Below are positions 10,032 to 19,800 of a DNA stretch of 64,000 nucleotides, in pieces (position 1 is the stretch's first letter; each line of letters begins with the position of its first letter). The notes under the pieces were generated by a model, which worked only from the letters and a program-made list of their open reading frames with translations, did not search any database and had not been told where the DNA came from. Source of the DNA: Haematococcus lacustris (lineage: Eukaryota; Chlorophyta; Chlorophyceae; Chlamydomonadales; Haematococcaceae); assembly GCA_030144725.1 (NCBI GenBank), contig JASKMD010000019.1, forward strand, positions 493,596 to 557,595. Reading direction: 5' to 3'. The translations under genes were made by a program, and so were the position numbers.

Positions 10032-13014
10032 CCCACTACAGCCTGCGCCTGCTGCCCAAGCTCCCCCCCAGCCTGCATTTCCACATGGGCGTCTATGTGG
10101 ACTTGGCCACCCACGTCCCCCTGGCCTGTGAGCGACCCAGATCACACCTGGGTGTGACCAAGGGTGTGAGGCACAAAACTCGCTCCCATGCCGCAACCCA
10201 CCACAATGTATGGCCAGGTCGTCTAGGTGTACCTACCAGTATGGTGTGGAGTACAGCAACCCCTGACCTGACTCACGTCCCCCTTCACTGACTCCTGCAA
10301 CCCTGCCTCGTCATACCTAACCCTCACACCCCTTCACTCCTACATTGCCACATATTGCTCCCCACCCCCCACCCCCCACCCCCCACCCCCCACCCCCACC
10401 TGGCGCCTCACCCCTTGCCTCTGGCCCCCACTGCCACCCCCTAGTGCTGTACCTGTGGCGCGCCTGGGTGCTGCACCCCTGGGAGCTCATTGGCACCGGG
10501 GCGGAGCTGCTGCACCTGGCCAGTGTGCTGCCGGAGACCTGGGCGCACAAGAGCAGGTGCGGCGCGCTGGGGGGCTGGGGGGATGGAGTGGGAGCTCAGG
10601 GGAGGGGAAACTCAGGGTGGGGCCAGAGGTGGGAGGTGGGAGGGCGGCCGGGGCCGGGGCCGGGGCCAGGGCCGGGGCCAGAGCCGGGGCCAGGGCCGGG
10701 GCCAGGGCCGGGGCCGGGGCCAGGGCCGGGGCCGGGGCCGGGGCCAGGGCCAGGGCCAGGGCCGAGGCCGGGGCCGGGGCCAGGGCCGGGGCCGGGGCCG
10801 GGGCCAGGGCCTATGGTATGAGGGTGTCTGTGGTGCTGCCTGCTGGTTCAGGCCCTGGAAGCTGGATGCTGAGGAGGACGGGCCCAGCCCTAGCTGTGAG
10901 AACCCGTGGGGTCAGCCAGACGAGTCCAAGGTAACCCCTCCACGACACCATGTCACCATGACTAGCCATGACGTCATGCAGGCATTGCATGGGCACCGAG
11001 TTTCTACGTGAAGCGCATGTGCCGCTGAGCACAGTATGCGGGGCCAGCTCAGCTGAGAGGGGCTGCAGCTTAGAGCAGCAGCGTGGGATGGACATACGCC
11101 GCTGTGAGCTGACTCTCCCTCTGGCCTGTTGTTAGAGCTGTATGTAGTAGGGTGGGTGCGTTAGGGGCATGTGGCTGGAGGATGTGTGAGACAGTGACCA
11201 TCCGCACAAACTTTCACATCTCACACACAACTGAACGTTGGATGTTCTGAAGTTCAGGATGTTCAGGAGGTGTGACACAGCCACCAGGGCTCTGCACGAG
11301 GGGCCAGCCTCCTCTCCCTCTCCCTGACAGCGCCCGCCAGCATTGGACACCAGGGCGGCACACCAGGGGTCTGCCTCCTCCCCTCCACTCCCCTCTCCTC
11401 CCCCCACCCTGCCTGACCGCCCCTGGGGGTGTGGGTGCAGGGTGAGGAGGTAGACGGGCCCCTGGCCTCCCAGTCGACCTGCACTGCAGACAGCGCTGAC
11501 GCCGCAGGTGAGCTGCAGCCCACCACTCCCCACACCTCACTGCCTGGGGGGCTCGGCTATGCTCACCCCAGGCCCCCTCTCCAGCCCCCACGCTGATTTG
11601 CCTGGTCCGCTGCCCGCCCCGATCCGCCATCCCACCCCACCCAGGGGGGCAATGGAGCCCTTGATGACCACCTGCTGTCACCTTGCCGACCCACCTCGCC
11701 CCACCTTGCTCGCATGCTCCCGCCCCGCCTGCTTCACCTGCTCCTGCTTGTCCCCATGCAGGCATGCACCCCACACTGCCATGGTGGATCTGTGAGCGCA
11801 GGCATGAAGCCCGCTGCTGGCCTGGCTGCTCTGGAAGCTTACCAGGATCTAAGGCAGCGGCAGAAGGGCGGGGCGGGAGCTCGGCTGGAGTATGACGCCG
11901 TCAAGGTGGGGCGAGGCGGGTGGGCAAGGTGGTAGCAGAGGGCATTGAAGGGCTTTACTGCTCCTCTGCCTCCCTTTTGCCACCTGTTTGCACTCCTACT
12001 GCCCTCCATCCTCCATTTCTACTGTACTCCTCCTCTCCTGCCCGCCATCCTTCCTGCCTTCCCGCCTCCCGCCTTCCCGCCTCCCGGCCTCTCAGCCTTC
12101 CCTCCTCCCATCCTTCCCCCCTACCTTCCTCCCGCCTTGTAACCAGAGTCCGCTGAGAAGAGGGGCTAGTCACCCCTCCAGTCACCCTGCATGTGTGCCA
12201 CTGCTGTGTGCAGGTTGGAGCAACGTATGCGGCTGCCCCAGCTGGGCCCGAGGAGGAGGAGGAGGAGGAGGGTGTGGAGCAGGTCGCAGCGACCAAGGGT
12301 CACATGGCAGGTGGGGTGTGCCAGGCTGCAGGTGAGAGCTGAGTGGGTGGGGTGTGCAAGGTCTTGTCTTCTTGTCTGCCACCCACATTGTTGAGGAGCA
12401 CAGATCTTGCGTTACATAAACTAGCTTAAGAGAACTAGCTTAAGCGCGACATGTCACACTGACACCTTCACCAAGCATGTCACCATTGTCCATAGTACAT
12501 GTCCATAGCCACTGCACACAGAAGACTGATGGGCTGGATAACACTACCACTACCACTGCCACTACCACTACCTTGCCCTCTCAGCTTTTGCGGCTCTAGC
12601 TCATCCACTTCTCTGGCTCCTCCGCTTCTCGAGGTCTCTCCCCCGCTCCCTTTTAGCTCCCTTCCCCTTCCTTCCCTAAGTTCTTTCTCTCCTAGGTAGT
12701 TCCCCTTCTCTTTCCCTTTTTTCTCTGTTCTCTCCTTAGTCTTGTACCTTTGGAGGTTGGCTTGTATCCACCCAAGCCCTACCTCCTTAGTGTAACTACT
12801 ACTACCACCCACATCCTCCCATACACCCACCCTCACACTCACCCACCCTTGTCCATGATCACACTGCGCTACTGCCATCCTGTGTGCTGCAGGCAAGGCC
12901 GGCCGCAGGCCCTCCACACACGCACCTCTGCCCGTGTACCCGCTGCTGGTGCTCATCAACTGCGCCTCCTTCTTCTGCTACGGCGGCCTCATGGCGCTGT
13001 CTCGCGCTGCTTAG
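10032..13014 (+). CDS. Multi-exon membrane protein, C-terminal exons (unrecognised family)
   Basis: A phase-consistent exon chain: 10032-10127, 10445-10556, 10852-10930, 11441-11507, 11802-11905, 12214-12310 and 12893-13014, ending in TAG at 13012-13014. Every junction is GT/AG, and codon phase is kept across each intron. The encoded protein has hydrophobic helices around ALLYLWRAWVLHPWELIG (spanning the first junction) and near the C-terminus (YPLLVLINCASFFCYGGLMA). Between them lies a hydrophilic, acidic/Gly-Ala-rich loop with a run of seven glutamates (exon 12214-12310). I do not recognise the family. A TLC/CLN8-like fold is possible if the upstream HH-containing exon belongs to the same gene. 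Introns contain GGGGCC and CCCCCA repeats. Confidence 0.65.
10354..10397. repeat. (CCCCCA)n-like tract
   Basis: Runs of CCCCCACCCC in about seven near-identical 6-7-base units within an intron of the membrane-protein gene. Confidence 0.85.
10645..10811 (+). repeat. GGGGCC/GGGCCA hexanucleotide tract
   Basis: About 27 hexamer units of GGGGCC and GGGCCA in a row on the plus strand, inside the intron between the exons ending at 10556 and starting at 10852. All frames stay open because the hexamer encodes Gly-Pro, Gly-Ala or Gly-Arg dipeptides, but flanking splice sites mark it as intronic. G-quadruplex formation is expected from the G4 runs. Confidence 0.92.
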
Positions 13015-13929
13015 CGTTGATGCTGGCCGGACAGTCAAGGGTTAGGGGTAAGGGGTGAGGGCAGGCAGGGCCCTGGCCCACAAAGTAGGCCCTAGTCATG
13101 ATGGTGGGGCTCTTTGTCAGGCTGTAGAAGAGGAAGAAAAAGAAAAAGTCTTCACAGGTGTTCACCGGCGTGCATCAAGGGATGAGCTTCCGCCTGGAAG
13201 GGGTACGGCCTGCCCCCACCACCCAGCAAAAGGAGAGGCAAACCATCTATCCTCCCTGGCTTCGCCAGACATGCAAGAGTTTTGCCAGGCATACTCCATG
13301 CACACTAAGCTGGACACCAGGCACTATCAACACTGTTTCTCACTGGGGTAATGATCCACGCCTCCGCTGCTGCCATCATTGCATCGTGATTCACAGCAGG
13401 TCACAGAAGAGGAATCCCCATGCATGCATCACAAGAGACATCCCCATGCATTCGTCACAAGAAGATTCTTCATGCATTACTCACAAGAGGAGCAGCTACT
13501 GCGTGGAAACAGGTGTTGTGCGACGAAGTGTGTGCCTGCTATGTTGCGTATGCCAAGTTCCATGTGTGTTGGTGGCAGGGGGCAGCCCGCTGGAGTGCCT
13601 GGTGTTGGCTGCCCTAGGCTGAGGTGTACAAGAGCCTGGCGCCCTTGCTGCAGGGTGGTTGACCAATTGGGATGCCATGTCCAAGTGAAGTGTACCTAGC
13701 TGGGCTCGCATGTTGCGCTGCCTGGTTTGCAACATAGAAATTATGTGATGTCTTGTTCGCGTCATCGCGATGATGTAACATACTTCGCTAGCCTCGCCAT
13801 TGGCTCCGCAAGTGTGACATGATCTAAGCTTGCGCAGTACGCGAGGACTTGTTCATGCAGGCGGTTGTAACAAGAGGAACACGGGAGGGTTCACAGCTAC
13901 ACGGGAGGGTTCACAGCCACACATTGTTA
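13015..13929. other. Intergenic, no gene recognised
   Basis: Contains a small local repeat (CATGCATCACAAGAGACAT-like words at 13415-13490) and short open frames. No recognisable coding or RNA gene. Confidence 0.45.
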
Positions 13930-14163
13930 GGGCTGAGTTCAGTGTTAGGACTGATCCGTACTACTGATCCGGCTCAAATGGAGGCCCTAATGAGGGACAA
14001 GGGGGCTGTAGAACGATCATCAGGGTGGCCAGCACCGCCGACGGCGGCGCCGTGCAGGACATGGTCACTGTAATGATGCTTATCTGTAATGATTCACATC
14101 GGGACATAAACATGGAAACCTAACTAACAATTTTCTTGTATTTGTGGCGGCTTGCTGTTTTCT

Positions 14164-15219
14164 ATGGCTAAAAAGAAAAGACGAACCGTGCCTAGGCCAG
14201 TGCCAGAGGACCCGGACAGTGACATTGAGGACCGCGACGAGGCACTACAGCCGGACCTCACCGAAGCGGAGCGAAAAAGAAAGGTTTCCGGAGAGGCCCG
14301 CGCTGCCCGCGATAGGGACAACACATACCACGGCAGGAAGTGTAAGCTATCCCACCTCATCGACCACCTCCCGCAAGAGCTTTGGGATGCCTTTCTGGCC
14401 GACGCTGTGCAGCCACGAGTGGAGGCCATCAGCGAGCGGGGGGTGCTCGCCAGCCTGCTGTTGGGCTTACTCGTGCGCGGCTTGTTTACCATTCACGTAG
14501 CCGACCCGCTCGGCCTGCACGACCAGCCCGTTTACACAGACATCCCAGTCTCCCAGGCAGCCATCCCGGACTTGAGCTGCAGGAACCTGAACATCCGCCG
14601 CTGTGCAGTCGGCCCAGGCCCACGCCCCACTGAGCTGTGCTACTGGGATGGCCGCCCAGCCTTGCCAAAGCCAGGCAGGCCAGGCCAGGAGTGGGTGTGG
14701 TCACCCCGCCATTGGCTGCACCCCCGTGCCTCGTTGGACAGTTATGGCAGCCGGAAAAAGTGCTTATTTTAAGGAATTTGACGTGACACGAGTTGCACGC
14801 TGTTCGGGTGCAGGTACAGGCCACACGCCATACAAACACCCTTAAACATGTCATCAGCACTAGCACTAGCACTAGAACACATGGGGGGGTACTGCGCCCG
14901 ACAAAAATTCAAAAAGTTGAAAAGTTGGGCCGCTGAGCGCGTTAGCTGTTCGCTGATCACAGCCCCACTAAGCAGGCCATTTCCGGCACAACGCGACCCG
15001 ATCTCCCAGCACCCCCGCCCGCCCCGGCACAGGTGCACATCAGCCCGTGCAGCCCGCTAGCTTCGCTTTGATGAGCTGCACCGCCCTGCGCAAAAATCGC
15101 TGTAAAACTCTTAAAGACCGGTCGGATAGTTATCAGGGGTGCAGCCAATGGCGGGGGTGACCGTGTACGTGCGTGACAAGGCTCTGTTGCGTAAGTGGCG
15201 GCGCAAGTGGCGGCGATAG
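14164..15219 (+). pseudogene. Basic/acidic ORF interrupted by a TIR transposon insertion
   Basis: The frame starts MAKKKRRTVPRP at 14164 and runs to the transposon at 14699. If 14699-15166 (the element plus one 4-bp duplication, 468 bp) is skipped, the frame continues in phase through a Lys/Arg-rich tail and ends at TAG 15217-15219, giving 195 residues. The N-terminus is basic then acidic (PEDPDSDIEDRDE), followed by a charged segment and a hydrophobic helix (VLASLLLGLLVRGLF, about residues 100-115). I do not recognise the family. Its position between dispersed flanks suggests a mobile-element protein. As it stands the ORF reads into the insert and stops at 14772. Confidence 0.6.
14699..15162. 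mobile_element. Small non-autonomous DNA transposon with GGTCACC-type TIRs
   Basis: 464 bp. The left end GGTCACCCCGCCATTGGC (14699-14716) is the inverse of the right end, with one extra C in the right copy; the match extends to about 26 bp, through GGCTGCACCCC. The element is flanked by the direct repeat GTGT (14695-14698 and 15163-15166). It has no meaningful ORF. The same terminal motif is found at 60258-61514, so these are two members of one family. The insertion disrupts the ORF at 14164-15219. The superfamily is unassigned. Confidence 0.82.
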
Positions 15220-15257
15220 CAAGCTACAGCAAGACAATCCAAGAAAACAAGATACCA

Positions 15258-15395
15258 AACCCCTCACAAAGGGGATGTGTGTGAGTAAGAGCTATAGAGT
15301 AGGGTAGAGCTCTTGCTAGTAGTAGACCTGGAGGCACACACACCAGAAGGCTGAGCTGAAGTGGGCAGTAGGCACACTGTCGGTAGCCTTTACAA
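15258..15395 (+). repeat. Dispersed repeat, copy 1 (mobile-element 3' region)
   Basis: Shares with 38435-38560 an ordered set of blocks: CCTCACAAAGGGGATGTGTG, AAGAGCTATAG, GGCACACACACCAGA and GAGCTGAAGTGGG, with small indels between them. It lies just downstream of the interrupted ORF and is probably the 3' untranslated part of the same element family. Confidence 0.8.
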
Positions 15396-15651
15396 TAATG
15401 ATCTCGCAGCCTGTATTTGATTACAACTCATGCTTTATTTTGGTGTTGCATGAGGGCTGTAGAGATTAAAACTTGTAACAAGTGGAAGGAAAAAGTCCAG
15501 CAAGACACCCAATAGTAGAGATGAATAGCACTGGGGGGTTGCCAGCGTCGAAGAGAAACAGAGGCCTTTGCGTCTTGAGAAGGAGTCCGCTGAATTCTCT
15601 TGCGCCCAATGTCTGGTAAACATCCGGCGTGGCGCTGTTGCCTGCCTCACC

Positions 15652-16365
15652 TCAGCTCCAACTTGATGCCCAATCGTCCTTCTTCTTTTGTTTCCCCACC
15701 CCCACTTTGCGACCCCGCGGCTCGCGCCCCCGCGGCGAGGGTGTTGAGCGGACAGGCTGCTGCTCCACCTCATCATCGCTGTCCTCGTCATCATCCACAA
15801 TCACTTGCTCACTAACAACGACAGCCCGTGGCAGCAAAGCTGTCTTTGAGGCCTTCGATGTCAGCTTGGGAGCTGAGTCTTCCACGCTCTGGTCCGGAGT
15901 CCAGAGCTGGCCAAGGGCCAGCGGTGCACTGTCAAGCAAAGATGACAGCACGCGATCGTCCTCCATGTCAGTAATGGGGGGTTCACGCTGTATAGGAGGC
16001 GCAGCGGTGAGGGCTGCGGGCTGCGAGCGCTGCTCGTCGGCGCTTTGCTCGCCCAGCACTTCTGCCATTCGTTCCTCCCAGACGCGTGGATCGACGAAAG
16101 ACAGCCAATGCGGCGCAAACAGACATACCGGTGAGAGCGGTCGCGTGGGCGCCAGTCCCACGTCGGCTTTTGGAGGCTCCAAGGGAGTGCGCATTTGCCG
16201 CAAATTTGTTGTGATTCTATACTGGTACTCCGGCTGCGTCGGCTGCCAGTGCGCCGGTGTTGGCAGCACGTAGGATGGCGGCCCGGCTTCCTCCAAAGGC
16301 GCGAGTGGCAGGCCCGTGGCGGCTGCGGCAGCGGCTGACGGAGCTGCCAACGCAAGGGCCGAGCC
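15652..16365 (-). CDS. Unrecognised protein, last exon
   Basis: Open minus-strand frame of about 238 codons ending at 15652. An in-frame TGA lies just upstream, and a good acceptor (GCCGTGCAG, then exon at 16365) separates it from the ORF, so this is best read as a terminal exon. Features: an Ala-rich start, a Pro-rich region, a hydrophobic/aromatic central part (LFAPHWLSFVDPRVWEERM), a strongly acidic patch (VDDDEDSDDEVEQQ) and a basic tail (GREPRGRKVGVGKQKKKDD) that could be a nuclear localisation signal. No family recognised. It may belong to a transposable element or a host nuclear protein. Upstream exons were not identified. Confidence 0.45.
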   Translation of the reverse strand, partial: GSALALAAPSAAAAAATGLPLAPLEEAGPPSYVLPTPAHWQPTQPEYQYRITTNLRQMRTPLEPPKADVGLAPTRPLSPVCLFAPHWLSFVDPRVWEERMAEVLGEQSADEQRSQPAALTAAPPIQREPPITDMEDDRVLSSLLDSAPLALGQLWTPDQSVEDSAPKLTSKASKTALLPRAVVVSEQVIVDDDEDSDDEVEQQPVRSTPSPRGREPRGRKVGVGKQKKKDDWASSWS

Positions 16366-16851
16366 TGCACGGCACCGTCACCAGAACATACAGGCTAAGC
16401 CTGCGAATGAATTCCGGTCACCAGGGCTTCAAGGAAGCAGAAGCAGACGAGAAAAGCCAAAAAAGCAGAGCAGAGCAGACGCAGAAGCAGAAGACAAGAA
16501 GTCCCCACTGCTGGCTATTGATAGCCTACTGAGCTCCTCAGCTACAAGAGGAGCGGCTGGAACGACAGGGAGCAGGAAGCTGCTGTAGAACCAAGGAGTG
16601 AGGGTGGCCTGACACAGCAGCCATCCTGGCCCTATGGCAGCTGCAGGCCCTTCATATCACCCACCCACATGCCAGCCCACATGCTCGCATGCCCATCTAC
16701 CTCCTCACGCACCCACCCGCCCAACCTGCCTGCCTACCCACCCTCCTATCTCACTGTGGTGTAACGCGAGGGATCCTAGACAGGCAACAGGAGCTACCTA
16801 GCAGTCGCGCCAGCAGGCAGCCGTGCAGCAGCGCCATGAGGCAAGGGGCAG

Positions 16852-19800
16852 TCAGGCACAGCCAGCGCCCGCCAGGGACCCACTGTGGTGAGTGAGCATG
16901 CGCAGCGTGGTCTGCTTGCATGACCCATAGCGCAGGATGATGGCCTCACGGCACGCCTGGGTTGCCTCACGCGCCCTGGTCTCAGTGGAGCGGTACAGCT
17001 GCCTTGTCTGCACACCACACACCACCGGCAGCAGCAGCAGCACCACTGTCAGCAGTAGCACCAGGACCACCCTCACACTTGCCACCACTGACATCAGCGG
17101 TAGCACCACGCTTCCTGTTTATCCTGCCCCTGCCCCTGTTTACCCTTCCCCTGCCCCTGTGGCCCCTGCCCCTGCCCCTGCCCCTGTGGCCCTTGCCCCT
17201 GCCCCTGCCCCTGTGGCCCCTGCCCCTGCCCCTGCCCCTGTGGCCCTTGCCCCTGCCCCTGCCCCTGTGGCCCCTGCCCCTGCCCCTGCCCCTGCCCCTG
17301 CCCCTGCCCCTGCCCCTGCCCCTGCCCCTGCCCCTGCCCCTGCCCCTGCCCCTGCCCCTGCCCCTGCCCCTGCCCCTGCCCCTGCCCCTGCCCCTGCCCC
17401 TGCCCCTGCCCCTGTGGCCCCTGCCCCTGCCCCTGCCCCTGCCCCTGTGGCCCCTGCCCCTGCCCCTGCCCCTGCCCCTGCCCCTGCCCCTGTGGCCTGT
17501 GGCCCCTGCCCCTGCCCCTGCCCCTGCCCCTGTGGCCTGTGGCCCCTGCCCCTGCCCCTGCCCCTGCCCCTGCCCCTGCCCCTGCCCCTGCCCCTGCCCC
17601 TGCCCCTGCCCCTGCCCCTGCCCCTGCCCCTGCCCCTGCCCCTGCCCCTGCCCCTGCCCCTGCCCCTGCCCCTGCCCCTGCCCCTGCCCCTGCCCCTGCC
17701 CCTGCCCCTGCCCCTGCCCTTGCCCCTGCCCTAACAGACAAGCCAGCCTTTCCCTGTCAGCCTCCAGGCAAGGCCCTGCCCCCCTGCTTGCCTAACTCAC
17801 ACAATGCAAAGGCTGGGTGCCTGTGTGTCAGTGCTAGGGAGTGACATTTGGCTCATGCCATGCACACTCTGCTGCTGTTCAGCATGGCAGCCTCGCATAG
17901 CAGCCTAATCCTGGGCCGGACACCGCTGAACGACTTGCACTGAACTGGGTCAACCCTGCCCTTGACCCTAACCCCATCCACCCAGTAGGAACTTGTTGCA
18001 GGCTGACCCACCCCTGTATGAGCAAGGCACCCAGGGGGACCCAGGCAGCATGGCTGCCGCCACACCCACCACATGGGCCACCCTGGCCCGAGCCAACACA
18101 GTCTCCACGCAGCCAGGCAGCACCGCCTCCAGCACCACACTGGCCGTCTCCAGGTCCACCAGGGAGGCGGGTGAGCAGGGGGACAACAGCTCCCTGCAGC
18201 CAGGGCCAGGGGCAGGGGCACCACCCCAGCAGCTGCACCATCAGGGGCAAGGGCCACAGGGGCAGGGGCAGGGACAACAGCTCCCTTCAGGCAGGGGCTG
18301 GGTGCAGGGAGGATGGGGAGGGGCAGGGGGGGCAGGGGAAGGGGGAGGGGGCAGGGGGAGGGGGCAGGGGCGAGGCTGAGGGGCAGGGCGACTGGTGCAT
18401 TTCAAGCCTTACGTGGGAAGGGGAGGTAAGGAAGTGGAGATGGTGTGCCGTGTACCAGCGCTTGCTATCCTACCCTGCGATGGAGTACCTGGTGACTGGT
18501 GGTGGGAGCTGTGCCCAAGCCCCAGCTGTGAACCTGCTTTCTTTCACAAGCTGCAGCAAATCACCAACCTGTTGCTACACTACAACACCCGCAGGCCAAG
18601 TGGGTCTCACAGGGGAGCGGCTGGGGCTTGCTATCCTAATAGGAGGTGGTCAGGGCGGGCGAGGACTACACTGCTACAGTACCCTGCAGGCCAAGTAGGA
18701 GAGAAGCGGGGTAAAGGAGAAGCGGGGGAGGGGGCAGGGAGAGGGGGAGGAGCAGGGGGAGGAGCAGGGGGAGGAGCAGGGGGAGGAGCAGGGGGAGGAG
18801 CAGGGGGAGGAGCAGGGGGAGGGGATGGGGGAGGGCCCCCTTCCTCCCCATCCTCCCCCTTCCTGCCCCTCCTCCCCTTCCTCCCCCTCCTTCCCTCTGC
18901 CCCCTCCACCGCCGACATCCCCTCCTTTCAGCCCCCTCTGACTCACCTGAGAGTGGCAATGAGCTCATACAAGGGGTGCACCCCCCCCAGCAGCTGCACC
19001 ATCAGGGTCCTGTCAGACTCCAACTCTGAGCTTCCCTCAAAGGCCTGGAGTGAGGGGCACAGAGTCAGGGGCACGGGGTCAGGGTCAACCCATGCCTGAA
19101 GGCCCAGCTGCAGCTGTTCTGCCCAGGCTGATCTGAACTGGCAATGGGGATCCTGGTGTCTCCCTCCCTGCCCCCCCTTGCCCTCAACAGCAAGCGGGTG
19201 GTGCTAGGCAGGTGCAGCTGCTGGTGGGCCACACAGGAGGCCTGTGCCCAAGCCCCTCCCTCCTGCTTTCCTTCCCCAGTTGCAGCATCAACCCGCCATG
19301 CCCCTGGTGCCATCCATTAGTGGCAGAGCCCTCTAACAAGGGCCAGAGCTCATGCAGCATCCCACCTAAACACCTCTAAACTACAGCTCCTAACTCCAGC
19401 TCCAGCTAAGCCCCTACTCCCTTATGACCTCCTCGCCTTACAAAAGCTCATCCACTACTCTATCCTCTCTCCTGCCCTCCCTCTCACAGAGTTTGCTACC
19501 ACCCATACGTCACACCCCACCCCTCACACCCCACACATCGCCCCATGCCCCCAGCAAAGTGTGACCTCACTCACTGTGTGCAGCTGGTCCCTAAGACTGC
19601 AGGCGTACTCTCCCAGCTGCCAGGCTGCCTCCCTCCCCGCCTCAGTCAGCCAGCCGTAAGGAGGCAGCTGGGCAGGACCCTGTCCTTGACCCCCCTCACT
19701 CGCTGCCCCACCCCCCTGCACCCCCTTCATTGCAGCACCCCGTCTGCGCCTGGTCTGGGGCTGCTGCTTGGGTGGGGCTGGGGCTGGAGGGGGCAGGCGC

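Larger units (their letters stand above)
13930..15410 (+). mobile_element. Candidate mobile element carrying a basic-N-terminus ORF
   Basis: The left part (about 13965-14010) matches a second copy at 46946-46996 over ~41 bp with two or three mismatches, and the right part (about 15258-15395) matches 38435-38560. The unique ORF at 14164-15219 lies between these dispersed ends. Dispersed 5' and 3' flanks around one ORF are what a transposable element would give. I cannot name the class: no terminal repeats or target-site duplication were found, and the boundaries are approximate. Confidence 0.5.

Noticed and set aside
10345..11011. Gly-Pro/Gly-Ala/Gly-Arg repeat ORFs
   Set aside because: The GGGGCC tract is bounded by exons of another phase and consistent GT/AG sites, so it is intronic.
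14152..14163. Upstream in-frame start of the 195-residue ORF at a TTG codon
   Set aside because: A non-ATG start is unlikely in a nuclear gene. The ATG at 14164 is preferred.
16937..17795. Long Pro-Ala, Pro-Leu and Gly-Gln repeat frames
   Set aside because: They arise from the CCCCTG array, with no splice, start or conserved flanks supporting translation.
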